The position numbers and the translations under genes were made by a program. From Escarpia spicata (lineage: Eukaryota; Annelida; Polychaeta; Sabellida; Siboglinidae): a DNA stretch of 64,000 nt. The DNA is taken from contig OZ023205.1 of NCBI GenBank assembly GCA_963995525.1, positions 40,353,379-40,417,378 on the forward strand, given 5' to 3'. The notes under the pieces were generated by a model. It was not told where the DNA came from, did no database searches, and saw only the letters and a program-made list of their open reading frames with translations. This document shows positions 12,984 through 25,920 of the stretch, piece by piece (position 1 is the first letter of the stretch; every line of letters starts with the position of its first letter).

Positions 12984-13455
12984 CGGACCTACAATCACGC
13001 TGTTTTTTGTGTTCTGTACGGTTCCGAACGATGTTGGCGGCGGGTACTCAGTACACTTCCGATTGCGGCGCTATTTTCCTAATTTGAATAGGTTCAGACA
13101 TGCGCACTTCAAAATGTCTTGATTTCATATTATAAGTTCCACCCACTTTTAAACCGCGGCTAAACTGATATGCTTTGATCGCAACGAAACCTATATATCT
13201 TTACGTCGGCGTTACGTCACAATAACGTACGCCACCCAGCGGGTCTAAATTCGTTGCATTGGTTGGTTCATATATGTGATTGTGACGTCACGCCTACTTC
13301 GCGCATGTCATTTTAGCAGCCGTTTGAAAGTGGGTGGAGCTTATACCATGAAATCAGATAGCGGTACCTCAATCGGTAGATTGGTGAACTATGTCGACGA
13401 AACAACATCGTTCGCAGTGTCTAAGACACCGGAACGGGCCCGGTTGTAGGTCCGC
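12984..13455. mobile_element. foldback (MITE-like) element
   Basis: Long imperfect palindrome of about 470 bp. The outer ends are CGGACCTACAATC at the left and its near reverse complement at 13442-13455. Inner arms include ATAAGTTCCACCCACTTTT (about 13132) against AAAGTGGGTGGAGCTTAT (about 13327), and GAACGATGTTG (about 13026) against CAACATCGTTCG (about 13402). There is no ORF. Target duplication not determined. Confidence 0.65.
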
Positions 13456-13669
13456 TTTTAGTTAATTTTAGGAATGATTATTAGGAAACCATTTATATGT
13501 TTGAATAGCAGAAAGTTTACACTTTCAAACGACATCAATATTGTTGTAATCCGAACCGTAATGGTACTAGCAATCGTTAAAAAGGCGTTTTGTAACGTGT
13601 TTGACAGTTGTTCATTTTTCGCTCGCTTATCTATTTTTGGTAACACGTACACTTGTGAACATTACTGCA

Positions 13670-13745
13670 TACCATGTCGTAGGCTGTGAAGCCGGAGTAC
13701 CTTATGGTAAAGATGGACACAGTTACAGTTTTCGTAGGCGCGTCT
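13670..13745 (+). pseudogene. degenerate duplicate of the CUB exon start
   Basis: CATGTCGTAGGCTGTGAAGC and the following bases resemble the acceptor and start of the real CUB exon (CGCGTTGTAGGCAGTGAAAC at about 14238), but the downstream coding sequence does not continue. It appears to be a decayed local duplication. Confidence 0.35.
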
Positions 13746-13899
13746 AGGTGGACTGAGGACGCATGTCCCATATACCTTTGGAATTTGGCGTACCCCCAAA
13801 CTTTGTTGTACGGGCTCCCATGACCGTGCCCCAAGACCCTTTTTAATTTGTCCCCGTAACTGAAGCTACGGCGGCGCAGCGACGAAACATTTTGAATAG

Positions 13900-14045
13900 C
13901 ACCTCCCCGTCTTCTGGTGTCACCAGTCGAGCCGAGACAGCGAAGAAGCTGAAGTTACGGCGGCGCGGCAGCGAAAACAATTCTACACCATTTGGTTCGG
14001 CCACCAGAGAAGGTTTTTTGCAGCTCCCCAGACTACCCCATCTGG
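13900..14045. repeat. dispersed repeat (also 27373-27520)
   Basis: CCCGTCTTCTGGTGTCACCA, GCCGAGACAGCGAAGAAGCT and CTACACCATTTGGTTCGGCC recur in the same order, diverged, at 27373-27520. Present inside two different larger contexts, so it is an interspersed repeat rather than a gene. Confidence 0.7.
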
Positions 14046-14247
14046 ACACGCACTTGGTTGTGGTAATGACAACATCAAATCATACGCACGACTGAAAGTG
14101 TGAATTGACACATCTGCTCGGCACTTTCTGCACATCCACAACAACCTTCACGTCCAGCCCCAATGCTTTGTTTGTGGCGTTTATGCGTTTATGTTTAATA
14201 CTTTTCTGCATGTGTTATTGTGAACACTACTGTGTGTCGCGTTGTAG

Positions 14248-14506
14248 GCAGTGAAACTGGAGTTCTTCAGGGTACAGTTGGAGCCAGAGTCCACCTGCCG
14301 TTATGACAATATCAAAGTGTACGACGGAAATTGTGAATTTGCTCCACTGCTGGGCACACTGTGTCGTTCCACAAGAACCTTCATTTCTAGCAGCAGTGAT
14401 CTGTTTGTGGCGTTTAAAACCGACGGCTCGGCGACATATGCTGGCTTCGACGCCAGGTATACGACGGTACGACTAGGGGACACAGGTACTGCAGTACGTC
14501 GTCGCT
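14248..14506 (+). CDS. exon: second half of a CUB domain
   Basis: Acceptor GTTGTAG ends at 14247; donor GTAAGTA starts at 14507. The exon starts in phase 0 and ends after one base of a codon. The peptide contains AVKLEFFRVQLEPESTCRYD and then NIKVYDG, LCRST, DLFVAFKTDGSATYAGFDARY. This is the classical second half of a CUB domain: L-E...C-x-Y-D-x-I-x-V-Y-D-G, two cysteines, then V-x-F-x-(T/S)-D-x-S...G-F-x-A-x-Y. It joins in phase with the exon at 287-387 and with the exon at 19353. The product is expected to be extracellular. Confidence 0.8.
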
Positions 14507-14688
14507 GTAAGTATTACTTCCGTGAAAACATGCCAAGCTACAACAGTGCAATGCATTAATTCTTTTGTGATAACAACATTTGAATACCTACTTATGATTT
14601 AGTATAATAATGTTATATTAAATAAGTGTAATTCAATTTGAATATTAACGATAGTAATTTAGTAATATGTGCGTCCGTGCGTGCGTGC

Positions 14689-16430
<1,742 letters not shown>

Positions 16431-16832
16431 TCAGGTTAGTTGTCCTAGACTGACGCGTTCAACCGTTGCGGTCATCTGAGCTTTCAGGAAAGGCACAATA
16501 TGTAGGTGTACAAACTCAGCGAATGTTGCCGGTCTGGTCGGATGCACCATGTAGATGACGGTAGTCATGTCGAGTATTTGAACTGTTGCTTGTCTAGCTG
16601 GATTGGCGCGACCGGTTGGCGCGTTGACGCACGCTAGGATTTCCGAATTGAGCAAACTTCGGTCTGATGGACAAGGAGGCTCTCGCTGGTTCTCGAATTT
16701 GAAGAATTCAGCCATATCCGCGTCCGAATGTGATTGAAGAGAAACGACGAGTTGGGTGACGCGCACTGTATTTTGTTTCTGTATCCCAACTTTGCTTTCT
16801 TTCTTTCGGGGGTCGGGACGGCTGGTAAACAT
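16431..16832 (-). pseudogene. transposon-associated ORF fragment, unknown domain
   Basis: 133-codon minus-strand ORF. The segment SLLNSEILACVNAPTGRANP ... ILDMTTVIYMVHP ... FAEFVHLHIVPFL ... MTATVERV resembles an uncharacterised ORF type common in invertebrate genomes, in which a hydrophobic I-L-D-M-x-x-V-I-x-M core is followed by a T-F-x-E-(F/Y)-V segment. Function is unknown. It ends abruptly after the V-E-R-V motif, where I would expect the protein to continue, so it is an exon or a fragment. Confidence 0.4.
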
Positions 16833-17048
16833 TTAGTAAACATTTTTTTCGTGTCTGACACAGTAAGCATTATCTTGTCTAGCTGTGTCTATACGTATTC
16901 CTCATGAAGGGCCTGGACAAATTCGTGGATTTTGGACAAGGACACCGCTACTACTGCAACATACCACCTTCTATAGCTCACCCTACCCCAACACTTCCGC
17001 AACAGGCGATACCCACGCGCCATATTTTGCTTCCTTACTCTTTGTGGA

Positions 17049-17250
17049 GCGCAATGGTGCAGTGGCTAGAGCTTCGGACTCTCGACCGAAAGAACCCGGG
17101 TTCGAATCCTGTGTTGCGGTGTCGAACCTGAGGCATGTTCGTTCGATCTAGCACTCAGCGCTATCGAATTATGTGTACATGTGGGAAATACTTGTAATGC
17201 ACGTGGAACATGTTCACCAGTTAGGCTTAGCAGTCCGAGTATGCAATTGA
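17049..17250 (+). mobile_element. tRNA-derived SINE
   Basis: The head resembles a tRNA. It has a Pol III A box (TGGTGCAGTGGCTAGAGC), an anticodon-like stem TTCGG/CCGAA, and a perfect B box (GGGTTCGAATCC) at about 17098-17109. About 130 bases of unrelated tail follow. The anticodon loop has eight bases and the acceptor stem does not close well, so it is a SINE head and not a working tRNA gene. Confidence 0.65.
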
Positions 17251-17959
17251 CAGACATTTCATTAGACATTATTTTGTGTTGGGTTGGATTAATTATTAGT
17301 TACCCTCTAAAGTGATCGGAGCATAACATATTAAAATAGCAATCTCAAGAATTCATTCACGGCATAGTTTTTGAAAAGACTGTCAGTTCGTATTTAACTG
17401 TCGCTGACTTCAACTTGTCAGTCGTCTTCGAAACTCTGTCTCGGCCGCGTCGTGACAGCCCTGCTGATTCTACAGCCAATATCCGAAGTTTCCACTGATC
17501 GTGTGCCCGTCTTGTTCCTTGTTCTTCACATTGCACGATAACTGTGAAATACTTGATTCTTCATTTGATACGGCTCACAAGCGGATTAACCTGCGGGTGT
17601 TGTTGTTTACGTGCATCCACTTATAACCGGAAGTATTCGGTGCACTACGGCGAAAAGACGCGCGCAGTGAGACATGTATCATCGAAGCAAGAGAACGGTT
17701 AATCCATGGTATTCTACATAGTTATAGTCATAGTTATCAAACGTTAGAAATTACATAGCGTCGTTACGTAAACACCATACCGTGCGCGCAGATATTCGGT
17801 GCATGTTGAAAATAACGAAGATCGGACTGACTGTGTAGTTCACGTCTGTCGATAGGCCTTGTCGTGATACTGTAGAATTGTTAAATCATGTTCGTTTTGA
17901 TATGGTATAGACATGATGGTAGACATAAACATTATGATATCAGTCTGGCCTAAAACAAT

Positions 17960-18360
17960 AGATCAGCGAGCGGCAAGTCGTTTCGAATGATTGTTTGCAA
18001 GCGCAAGAGTGATCAATTGAGTGATTTGACTATGATGGTACTATTGAGTGTCGTGAGCCCGCTAGGCTGGAATGCTTGCGTTAACATCCGTGGCCGTACA
18101 TACCACCACCACCACCATCTCCGTCCCCGTCCCCGCCGCCGTCACCACCACCTCCACCACAACCTCCATCTCCACCACCATCAATTGAGTGATTTGACTA
18201 TGATGGTACTATTGAGTGTCGTGAGCCCGCTAGGCTGGAATGCTTGTGTTAACATCCATGGCCGTACATACCACCACCACCCCCATCTCCGTCTCCGCCG
18301 CCGTCACCACCACCTCCACCTCCACCTCCACCTCCACCTCCACCTCCGTCTCTAACTTGA
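17960..18360 (+). repeat. dispersed repeat copy 2 with an internal 166-bp tandem duplication
   Basis: 17960-18100 matches 11391-11530. The part from TTGAGTGATTTGACTATGAT to the CCACCACC run is present twice, at about 18017 and 18183 (period 166 bp), each copy followed by a CCACCA/CACCTCCA-rich simple repeat. No coding function is supported. Confidence 0.8.
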
Positions 18361-18951
18361 CGGCACTGTAAATGTATCTCCTCCCGGTTGCCGACGTACA
18401 ATGGTCTCTTTCCATGTTCATTACGGTCCTTGTACTTTAGTAGGCCTCTGATCTACTAATCGGCGATGTATTTAAAATATCACAAAGTACTTTATTGAAG
18501 GCGTTTTAATTGACACATTGATTGAACTGCCACTCCTCTGCTGACCACTGTTGGGTTATGTTCGATTTAATTGTCATTAAATGGTCACGGGAACGAGATT
18601 AATGTCAAAGTACTGTTATAGTGATTATTACTGCCCTTGGTTCGTTGTGTGGGTAATAACTGTGTCGGTGCCTTAGACACGGGTTGCATTGTTCTTAGCG
18701 CAGTGTATGTTGCACATATATCTCAGAGAACATCTCACTCATTTACTCATCTTTTTTGTCCACTGAGAGTCCGGGTCAGCCTTGCCTGTTTGTTTCAATG
18801 CTTAGCATGGTCTGTATGTGTAGATAGATCGACGTAATGGTGGTATATAAGCATCATTTCTTTTTCATTTGTGTGGTCGTTCTTGTGAGTGATGATGTTG
18901 TGGCAAACGAGGAAAGCTTACGCCGTTATAGTGCTGACATCAACGACTCTT

Positions 18952-19128
18952 GAGTGATATTTTTACTTATTTCACGGTCAATTTACCTTTTTTCCGATGA
19001 CGTTGCGGCTGATTTCAGCAGTCTTCCTCAGACGGCTACCGCTAGATGACGAGACGGTAGTCCTCCAGAAGCCGAAACGTCACGCGAAAAATGTAAACTG
19101 ACTGTGAAATAAATACAAATATCACTAA
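18952..19128. repeat. foldback repeat with Penelope-like GAAACGTC motif
   Basis: AGTGATATTTTTACTTATTT at the left is mirrored by AAATAAATACAAATATCACT at the right, and CGGTCAATTTACC by AATGTAAACTGACTG. Near the 3' side GCCGAAACGTCACG resembles the conserved tail of hammerhead-type motifs that accompany Penelope-like elements, but the CTGATGA core is not present in canonical form. Confidence 0.4.
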
Positions 19129-19352
19129 TTTTAACCATATTAACTGGCTATGTGATATCGCTATTCTTTCTGTGTTGTTAGTCGGAAATTTTTAATCTTC
19201 TGACCGAGAATATATAATGGGATATATGTTAGATTGCGATAATACACTTTTTACTAAATTTGTATGTAAGTATGTTGAGGTAGAAACTTATTGTAATGAA
19301 AACAAAATGTGGCATCTTTATGAATACTTATTGCAAATGTTCTGTCTTGCAG

Positions 19353-19476
19353 CTCTCATAGAATGTTCTGACTATGATGGCCGAAAACGCACTGGAGCCG
19401 TCAACATGACCGGAGAAGTGTTCTACCCAAGATTTCAACAAGACGCCGTTCTATGGATTTTAAAAAAAACATCAAG
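19353..19476 (+). CDS. exon of the CUB/Methyltransf_FA gene
   Basis: Acceptor CTTGCAG ends at 19352; donor AAG/GTGAAT at 19477. It enters with two bases of a split codon, as the previous exon requires, and leaves after two bases. The peptide is LIECSDYDGRKRTGAVNM ... VFYPRFQQDAVLWILKK. No domain family is recognised for this segment, which lies between CUB and Methyltransf_FA. Confidence 0.65.
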
Positions 19477-19764
19477 GTGAATCATTTAAAATGTTGCAAC
19501 GTTGGGTGGGCAACCTGCTTAGGCTTATATACTGACGTTGTTTAAGTACACGTATACAATTACATTCAGTTGCAGTTGTTACGATTTGACGTTTGTGTTT
19601 AAGTACACATATTCAGTTACATTCACTTGCAGATTTGACGTTTGGCGTGTTAGCTCAGTTATTGCGTATGCATATGGGTGCGTACGTGTTTGCATTTATA
19701 ATGGCGTGCGTGCGTTTGTATGTATGTATGTATTTGTTTGTTTGTGAGTGTCTGTATGTGTGTG

Positions 19765-20155
<391 letters not shown>

Positions 20156-20331
20156 TGCGTGCGTGTATTTGGTTGTATGTTTGGTTGTGCGTGTGCGTGT
20201 GTATGTCTGTGTGTATATGTGCACGTGGATTTGTGTGCATGGGTTTGTGTAAATGCGTGCATTCGTGAGAGTTTGTGTTGAATCTAAGCTACCAACGTAA
20301 TACCAAAGATTAAAACGTTTTGTATTTTCAG

Positions 20332-20435
20332 TCTCGTAATCGCCGATTTGAATGGTGAAATTATCGGTGAGTTTGATCTACACGTGCAGCTTGGACTTGC
20401 ACCTGGCATCGCTCTACTACAGGATGGATGCTCAA
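20332..20435 (+). CDS. exon of the CUB/Methyltransf_FA gene
   Basis: Acceptor ATTTTCAG ends at 20331; donor GTAAGT at 20436. Phase 2 in and 1 out, matching both neighbours. The peptide is LVIADLNGEIIGEFDLHVQL followed by GLAPGIALLQDGCS. No known domain. The hydrophobic alternation suggests a beta-rich segment of an extracellular protein. Confidence 0.65.
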
Positions 20436-20681
20436 GTAAGTTATATAAATTAACGACAAAGCACTGAAACGCATACGTAAATATAAAACTATTTTTTGTA
20501 CGCCCGTCCGCCCGCATACCGGCACGCACATGCACACGCACTAAACATGAACGGCTTACAACCAATACATTTGACTGTCACTCAAATGTGCATGAATTAC
20601 GTTAACCGTTAACAGAACGAAACAAACTATGCTATGGTGTCTTGTTTGGTTGCTACGTGACGTGATCGATCAATCTTGTAG

Positions 20682-21073
20682 AGTGCCATCCACGCCACAT
20701 CAGTGACACGATTTTGCCTATGGACGGAGAGAGGACCGTGATGTTTGAAGTCAAAAGTTGCAATCAAATTCAGGTCAGGTTGTACAACACCACAAATGAT
20801 TTGGTGTACCGCCTGGAGTTGTCCAGTTCTTCCCTCGAAGCCAACACCATCGTTGATGAGCAGTCTGGTCAGACGTCCAGTAGTACGTCCAAATTCACCC
20901 AGAATTGCGACGCTACGAGGGGGTTCTGGGTAATTTGGGCCGACGGCGTCATTTCTACGGGAGTTGGACTGAATCCGGGAGTGAAAGAACTCGTTCGACT
21001 GAGTCATCGGGATAGCACCATGGTCTGTCGACGATACCTGCTGATGACAGCGTCCGCTTCACGATTTACAAAG
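20682..21073 (+). CDS. exon: Methyltransf_FA (farnesoic acid O-methyltransferase-like) domain
   Basis: Acceptor CTTGTAG ends at 20681; the most likely donor is GTACCG at 21074, which is weak. The peptide reads VMFEVKSCNQIQVRLYNTTN, LVYRLELSSSS, then RGFWVIWADGVISTGVGLNP. This is the core of the Methyltransf_FA domain: F-E-V-K-x-C...Y-x-(I/L)-x-(L/I) and F-W-(V/I)-x-W-x-x-G-x-(I/V)-x-x-G-x-G. Despite the name, these domains in invertebrate secreted and surface proteins are not shown to be methyltransferases and are thought to be binding modules. The exit phase (0) does not match the entry phase of the next exon found, so an exon may be missing or an indel present. Confidence 0.75.
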
Positions 21074-21317
21074 GTACCGCGATGTGCTCATTTGACAAAA
21101 GAGCTGTTCTTGTCGTATTTGTGTAGAACATTAACGCAAGAGTCATATATAAGGACGTGTTTCTTTACCAGTATTGATGTTACAACCTTATATTGAGCAT
21201 ATTTTTTAATAAACGGCAGTGTTTTAATGACAACTGTGATAGTGTATGTATTTCTATATCAATCAAGACACTTCCGTTATGATTGATAGTACATCGATAA
21301 TGCTCTTCCCGTTTTAG

Positions 21318-21787
21318 TGTCAGCTCAGCCTGTGCTCTTCCCGACTGTTACAATAGAGATGTCAGTTCGCTTGAACGACGCGAACAACGAAACATGTCTG
21401 ACTTTGGCGGACACTGACGTGTACACGTTTAACAGAAGCATTAGTCGCTGGAACCCTGAACCACAGACCAAGTGTTGGCTGCCGGGACTCGTCATCAAGA
21501 GGTGTGTGCCGGACAGAATGAAGACGTCGTTCACGTTCACAATCACCGGACATCATCTCACGTGCTCCGCATCCCACTTCACGGTGGAGATGCGAGAGAT
21601 GAAATCGTACAAATGTGAGTTTGCGGGAAAGTACGTATCATGTGAATGGACCAGCGTCGTCGTATCCGGAGAACTAGTGACGTGTGTCGCAGCGTGTCAC
21701 TGTGAAGGAAGCGACTGCGGTCACGTGATCATTCGCTTTCCGAAGTTGTACGAAGGGTGGAAGATCTGTGAAATCGACATTAAGTAA
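21318..21787 (+). CDS. terminal exon: cysteine-rich C-terminal module
   Basis: Acceptor GTTTTAG ends at 21317; stop TAA at 21785-21787. The 155-residue peptide has many spaced cysteines (NNETCLTLADTDVYTF, QTKCWLPG, FTITGHHLTCSASHF, YKCEFAGKYVSCEW, VTCVAACHCEGSDCGHV) and ends WKICEIDIK. A clear homologue with the same ending (WKICEVDIK) lies decayed and inverted at 49941-50388, which shows this module is a duplicated gene piece. It is probably an extracellular disulphide-bonded domain of unknown function. AATAAA-like signals are not obvious downstream. Confidence 0.8.
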
Positions 21788-22239
21788 ATGGCATGATCGT
21801 AGTTGAACAATAATAACGTAACGTAACTTCGACGTAACGTACATGTTTACTCCGGCTTGGCCATTTAATGGGTTACTTTTGTTATTAAAATGTTGTTCCT
21901 TTTTGTGAACCGTGGGAGTGTGAAAGGGAGGCAGGGACGGAAGGGAGAGGTTCGGCTGTAAAGATCGAGGGACCGATGTGAGGAAGAGAGGGGGGGGGGG
22001 CATATATATTTGTCTAGGGAATATCATGTTTGAATGAAGATGAAGGCAGAGTGAAACGTTTGAAGGCGAGGGGCAGAGTGAGCGATATGTCCTTACATGA
22101 CATGGAAGTTTGGTGGGAAATGTAAGAAATGTGGGAGGCAGGAGTCTAAAATGGCCATAACATAATGTAGGAAAGAAGGGTTGAGGAAGAAAGGGTGAGC
22201 TTGCAGAGGAAATGTTATCGGAATGCAGAAAAGACGGAG

Positions 22240-22960
22240 GAGAGCCTGCGACGAGACAGGGAGGGATGGAATAAGACTGGGAGGGAGTGAGACTGAGAGG
22301 GAGGAGTGAGGGAGTCAGAGGGGGATTGATGATCGAGACTGGGATAGAAGGTGTGAGACTGGGGGAGGGAGTGAGACTGGATGGGAGGGAGTGTTATTGG
22401 GAGGGAAAGACTGAGTGAGACTGGGAGGGGGAGGGAGTGAGTCTTGGAGGGAGGGAGAGAGATTAAGAGGGATTGTGGGAGTGAGACTGGGAGTGAGGAG
22501 GGAGGGAGTGAGTCTGGGAAGGAGTGAGACTGGGAAGGAATAAGACTGGGAAGGAGTGAGACTGGGAAGGAGTGAGACTGGGAGTGAAGGAGTGAGACTT
22601 GGAGGAAGTGAGGGAGTGAGTCTTGGAGGGGGAAGGAGTGAGACTGGGAGTGAAGGAGTGAGACTTGGAGGAAGTGAGGGAGTGAGACTTGGAGGGACGG
22701 AGGGACGGAGGGACGGAGGGACGGAGGGACGGAGGGACGGAGGGACGGAGGGACGGAGGGACGGAGGGAGTGATACTGGTAGGGAGTGAGGGAGTGCGAC
22801 TGGGAGGGAGGGGGTGACACTGGGAGGGAGGGAGGGAGGGAGGGCGTGATGAAGGGAGAGAGGGAAGGAGGGAGGAAGGAAGGGGAAGAGGGGAGAGGGA
22901 GGGAGGGTGGAAGGGGGAGGTAGGGGAGAAGGAACGTCTAGGTTGATGGGGGGAATAAAA
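22240..22960 (+). repeat. purine-rich minisatellite
   Basis: Degenerate GGGAGTGAGACTGGGAGG units, with a regular (GGGACGGA)n run of about nine copies at about 22693-22767. The plus strand is almost pure purine. Ser/Pro-rich and Gly-rich translations are artefacts. Confidence 0.9.
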
Positions 22961-23039
22961 TATGATGAAGGATCGAAAGAGTGGAAATGTACTGTTGGAT
23001 TTTTAAATAAGTAGATATTTAGGATATAGCAATGTCCGC

Positions 23040-23869
23040 TTCGTCGAGTTAATTATAAAAATAAGTGTGAACAAAAAAGCCCTTGGCTCAAGAACGGTCT
23101 CAAAAATGCATGTACAAAAATTATACAAACAGTTAATTTCGAATAGAAACAAAGCTACCGAATTAAGGTATAATTCGTACAGGAATAAACTAACAACCGT
23201 TATACGATATGCTAAAAACGGGATTATTTTAGTAAATTATTGTCTGAGCACCGGGACAACTTGTCGGGGACATGGACAATTTTACGTACAATCATGGGGA
23301 AATCTCTACTTGAGTGCAACTATCCGGTACAATTTTATAACAATGGTGTTACTATCAGTGTAGGGCTGAAATATCAAACACGTTTAATAAGTATTTTACA
23401 AGCATTGGACCCGAGCTAGCTAAGCAAATTTAAACTCCCTCAGATGTGTCCGTTCTGGATTACATGGGCAAACGTAATGAACTTTCAATAGTTGTGATAC
23501 TAACCTATAAGGAAGAGGCACTGTTAATAACTGCGGTAATAAATCAGCTGATTGTGACGGCATTACGATGAGTGTCGTTAAAAATGTAATTGAAAGCATT
23601 GCCGAACCGATGACACATATATGTAACCTGTCATTTAAATGTGGCGTTTTCCCACATAAGATGAAAACGGCTAAAGTAATACCTATATATAAATCTGGCG
23701 AAAAACATATGTTTACCAACTACAGGCCGATTTTACTTTTGTCACAGTTTTCAAAAATACTAGAGAAACTTTTTACTTCTCGACTAGAAGGCTTCATGCA
23801 TGCTTGTACAATATTAAACGAATGCCAATATGAGTTTAGAGAAGGCATGTCAAGCTCATCGATGAACCA
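23040..23869 (+). pseudogene. LINE reverse transcriptase, 5' part (split by a DNA transposon)
   Basis: Several frames of plus-strand sequence show pieces of a non-LTR RT N-terminal region: RNKLTTVIRYAKN, later SVLDYMGKRN, then KTAKVIPIYKSGEKHMFTNY and RPILLLSQFSKILEKL, ILNECQYEFREG. Palm motifs (the YADD box) are missing. After G-M-S-S-S the next bases (ATCGATGAACCA) already belong to the thumb region (I-D-E-P), so an internal deletion removed the palm before the DNA element inserted. The continuation is at 31414. Confidence 0.7.
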
Positions 23870-24229
23870 TTAAAGGTGCTCAATCATTTCGATTGTTGTG
23901 CTCCTCACGTGTCAGACTAATTTCACGAAACGTAATCGTATCATGTATTCATTATTGATACACTGGTTCATTTGTACGTATGCTTTACTTCGTTTTAGTG
24001 AAATTAACAGACAAACAATAAAATGATTTTCGGTCAGTCCTAACCGAATATCAAGACACATATCTGAACTTGGATGTGGTCTGAGATAGACCTCTCGTGT
24101 AATAGTCACGTGAACGGGAATATGCGGCGACATCGGCCTTTGACCCCCACCTTTCGGTGCCTGGATTCAGTCAACATTACGTATTTACGAGTCGCCATCC
24201 ATTTTGTGTACAAGTGATAGCTCGATAAT

Positions 24230-24419
24230 TTTATCTGTGACGAAGGGATGCCCACGGATATATGTCACCGACTCGGCTAAAAAGAGCGTGAGAGCGGAAA
24301 GACAGAGAGTATCCGCGTACAAAGGTGTATATTGGAAAAGTTATGGATTTGTGAAACCGAACGAAAGAAACGGCTGGCGTGAAAAGTGATGCAGCATTCG
24401 CCAAGTTTCTTCTGGACAG
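24230..24419 (+). CDS. putative exon inside the TTAA element
   Basis: The peptide KKSVRAERQRVSAYKGVYWK ... FVKPNERNG, followed in a shifted frame by SDAAFAKFLLDR, ends at a splice donor (GACAG/GTTAGT at 24420). The pattern (basic start, then A-F-A-x-F-L-L-D) is one I associate with N-terminal pieces of uncharacterised transposon-linked proteins. A one-base frame change is needed near 24387. Function is unknown. Confidence 0.35.
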
Positions 24420-25728
24420 GTTAGTAATATTGAATTTATCAGCAAGCACACACACACACGACTGTGTGTTCAATAGATGGAACAGCCAAAACAATAAAGC
24501 CGTCATCGTCCGCCATCTTAATTCCATCTTCGATCGACGTTCCGCGACGTTCCATCGCACATGAATATACATTATTGTAGATATTATGACTTTATATTGA
24601 TGGACATGTTATATTATATCAATAGTTAACTAAATGCGAAGTGTCAGTCTCTTGCGAAGCACACACCGAATGGTAGATGAACTTAAAAATCCGCTCCATC
24701 GACGTTCCATCAATCCGTGTCGTTCCATCGCAAATTAATATACAGTAATGTAGATATTATGCCTTCATATTTAAGGACATGCCGTATTATCTCAATATTT
24801 AACTATGTATAATGTAATACAGCTGTAGCACCCACTGGACATTCACACGTTACTCCCAATCACTGACTGACACTGCCACTGGCTGGACATTTGAGACTAA
24901 TAAAATAATCGAATGCCTAAAATAATTGCCTGGATCTAACTATAAGTACTTGCTTTCTTGGATGTCAGTTGAAACTTGAGTCACTGGCTGCTTGTAGTGT
25001 GCACTTTGATCATCAAAGCTAGTTACATTTACTGACGGCAGATCAGTGACAATCACCTCAGGAATCACATAATACCCAGTAAAACACAGCTACCAATTGA
25101 CCTTTAGGCTTTACCCATGCCTACTCAATAGCAGTATGAGTCTATGAGATTTACTACCATGTTTTGTATGATATAAATATATCTTTACTTGCCTTCAGCA
25201 GTGTAGAATACAAAATAACACTTCTTTACTGTTTGTCCATGTGTGATGTACAACATGAATGCTGATTGTAATAACATATAAATTTAATAATCTTGTATTA
25301 TGTAAATTTAAAGAGTAGTAATAATTTATGATTTCTGTAGAGAATACTAATCATTTATATGTATATTGTGACCGTAATAGTCTACATATATTACCAAGGG
25401 GTAAACGACCCAAACTGCATATAGTATGTGTAGAAGTATGTATAATATATAAAGAAAAGTTTATAAGTTACATCTCTGAAAAGTGTAGAATATGTATACA
25501 CATTGATAGAGATCTTCTAGGCCTCTATGCTAACCTTAGTTTGATAGGGAGCAAGAAAACAACTACACCGGGTGTATGAACATAAGAGGACAATTTATTT
25601 TATTATTTCTGAAAGTTATTTAAATAGCCTGGATATTATTTTGATGTGTTATACTACGCTGTCCATTTTTAGGGGTAGTAGTACTATTAAAAAATGTAAA
25701 ATTTAATCAATTTTGGCCATTCCACTTT

Positions 25729-25920
25729 ATGCCTTCACTTGAGTTTCACCACAAATATATGCAAATGACGTCCACGCCAATCCAGCCACCACAGACAACA
25801 ACCGCTGCATTGGCTCTATCGAGTATCGGTGGTCGCAGTAAAACCAGTTCACTGTCAGGTATTCAGTCTCTTCCCGAGGCTGGGTGCAGCTCTAAACCAT
25901 TACAACCAATGTCAGTTTAA
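25729..25920 (+). CDS. putative exon, duplicated motif copy 1
   Basis: ORF of 63 codons including ALSSIGGRSKTSSLSGIQSL and PEAGCSS. The same motif recurs at about 27069-27160 as ALSSISGHSKGSSLSGVQSL, AEAGCSS. Two copies with mostly silent or conservative differences suggest a once coding, duplicated Ser-rich segment of the host element or gene. No family is recognised. Confidence 0.3.
   Translation: MPSLEFHHKYMQMTSTPIQPPQTTTAALALSSIGGRSKTSSLSGIQSLPEAGCSSKPLQPMSV

Noticed and set aside
17049..17120. Functional tRNA gene
   Set aside because: A and B boxes are present but the anticodon loop has eight bases and the acceptor stem is poor, with an extended unrelated tail: a SINE head.
22215..22820. 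Ser/Pro/Leu-rich minus-strand ORF
   Set aside because: Lies wholly within the purine-rich minisatellite.
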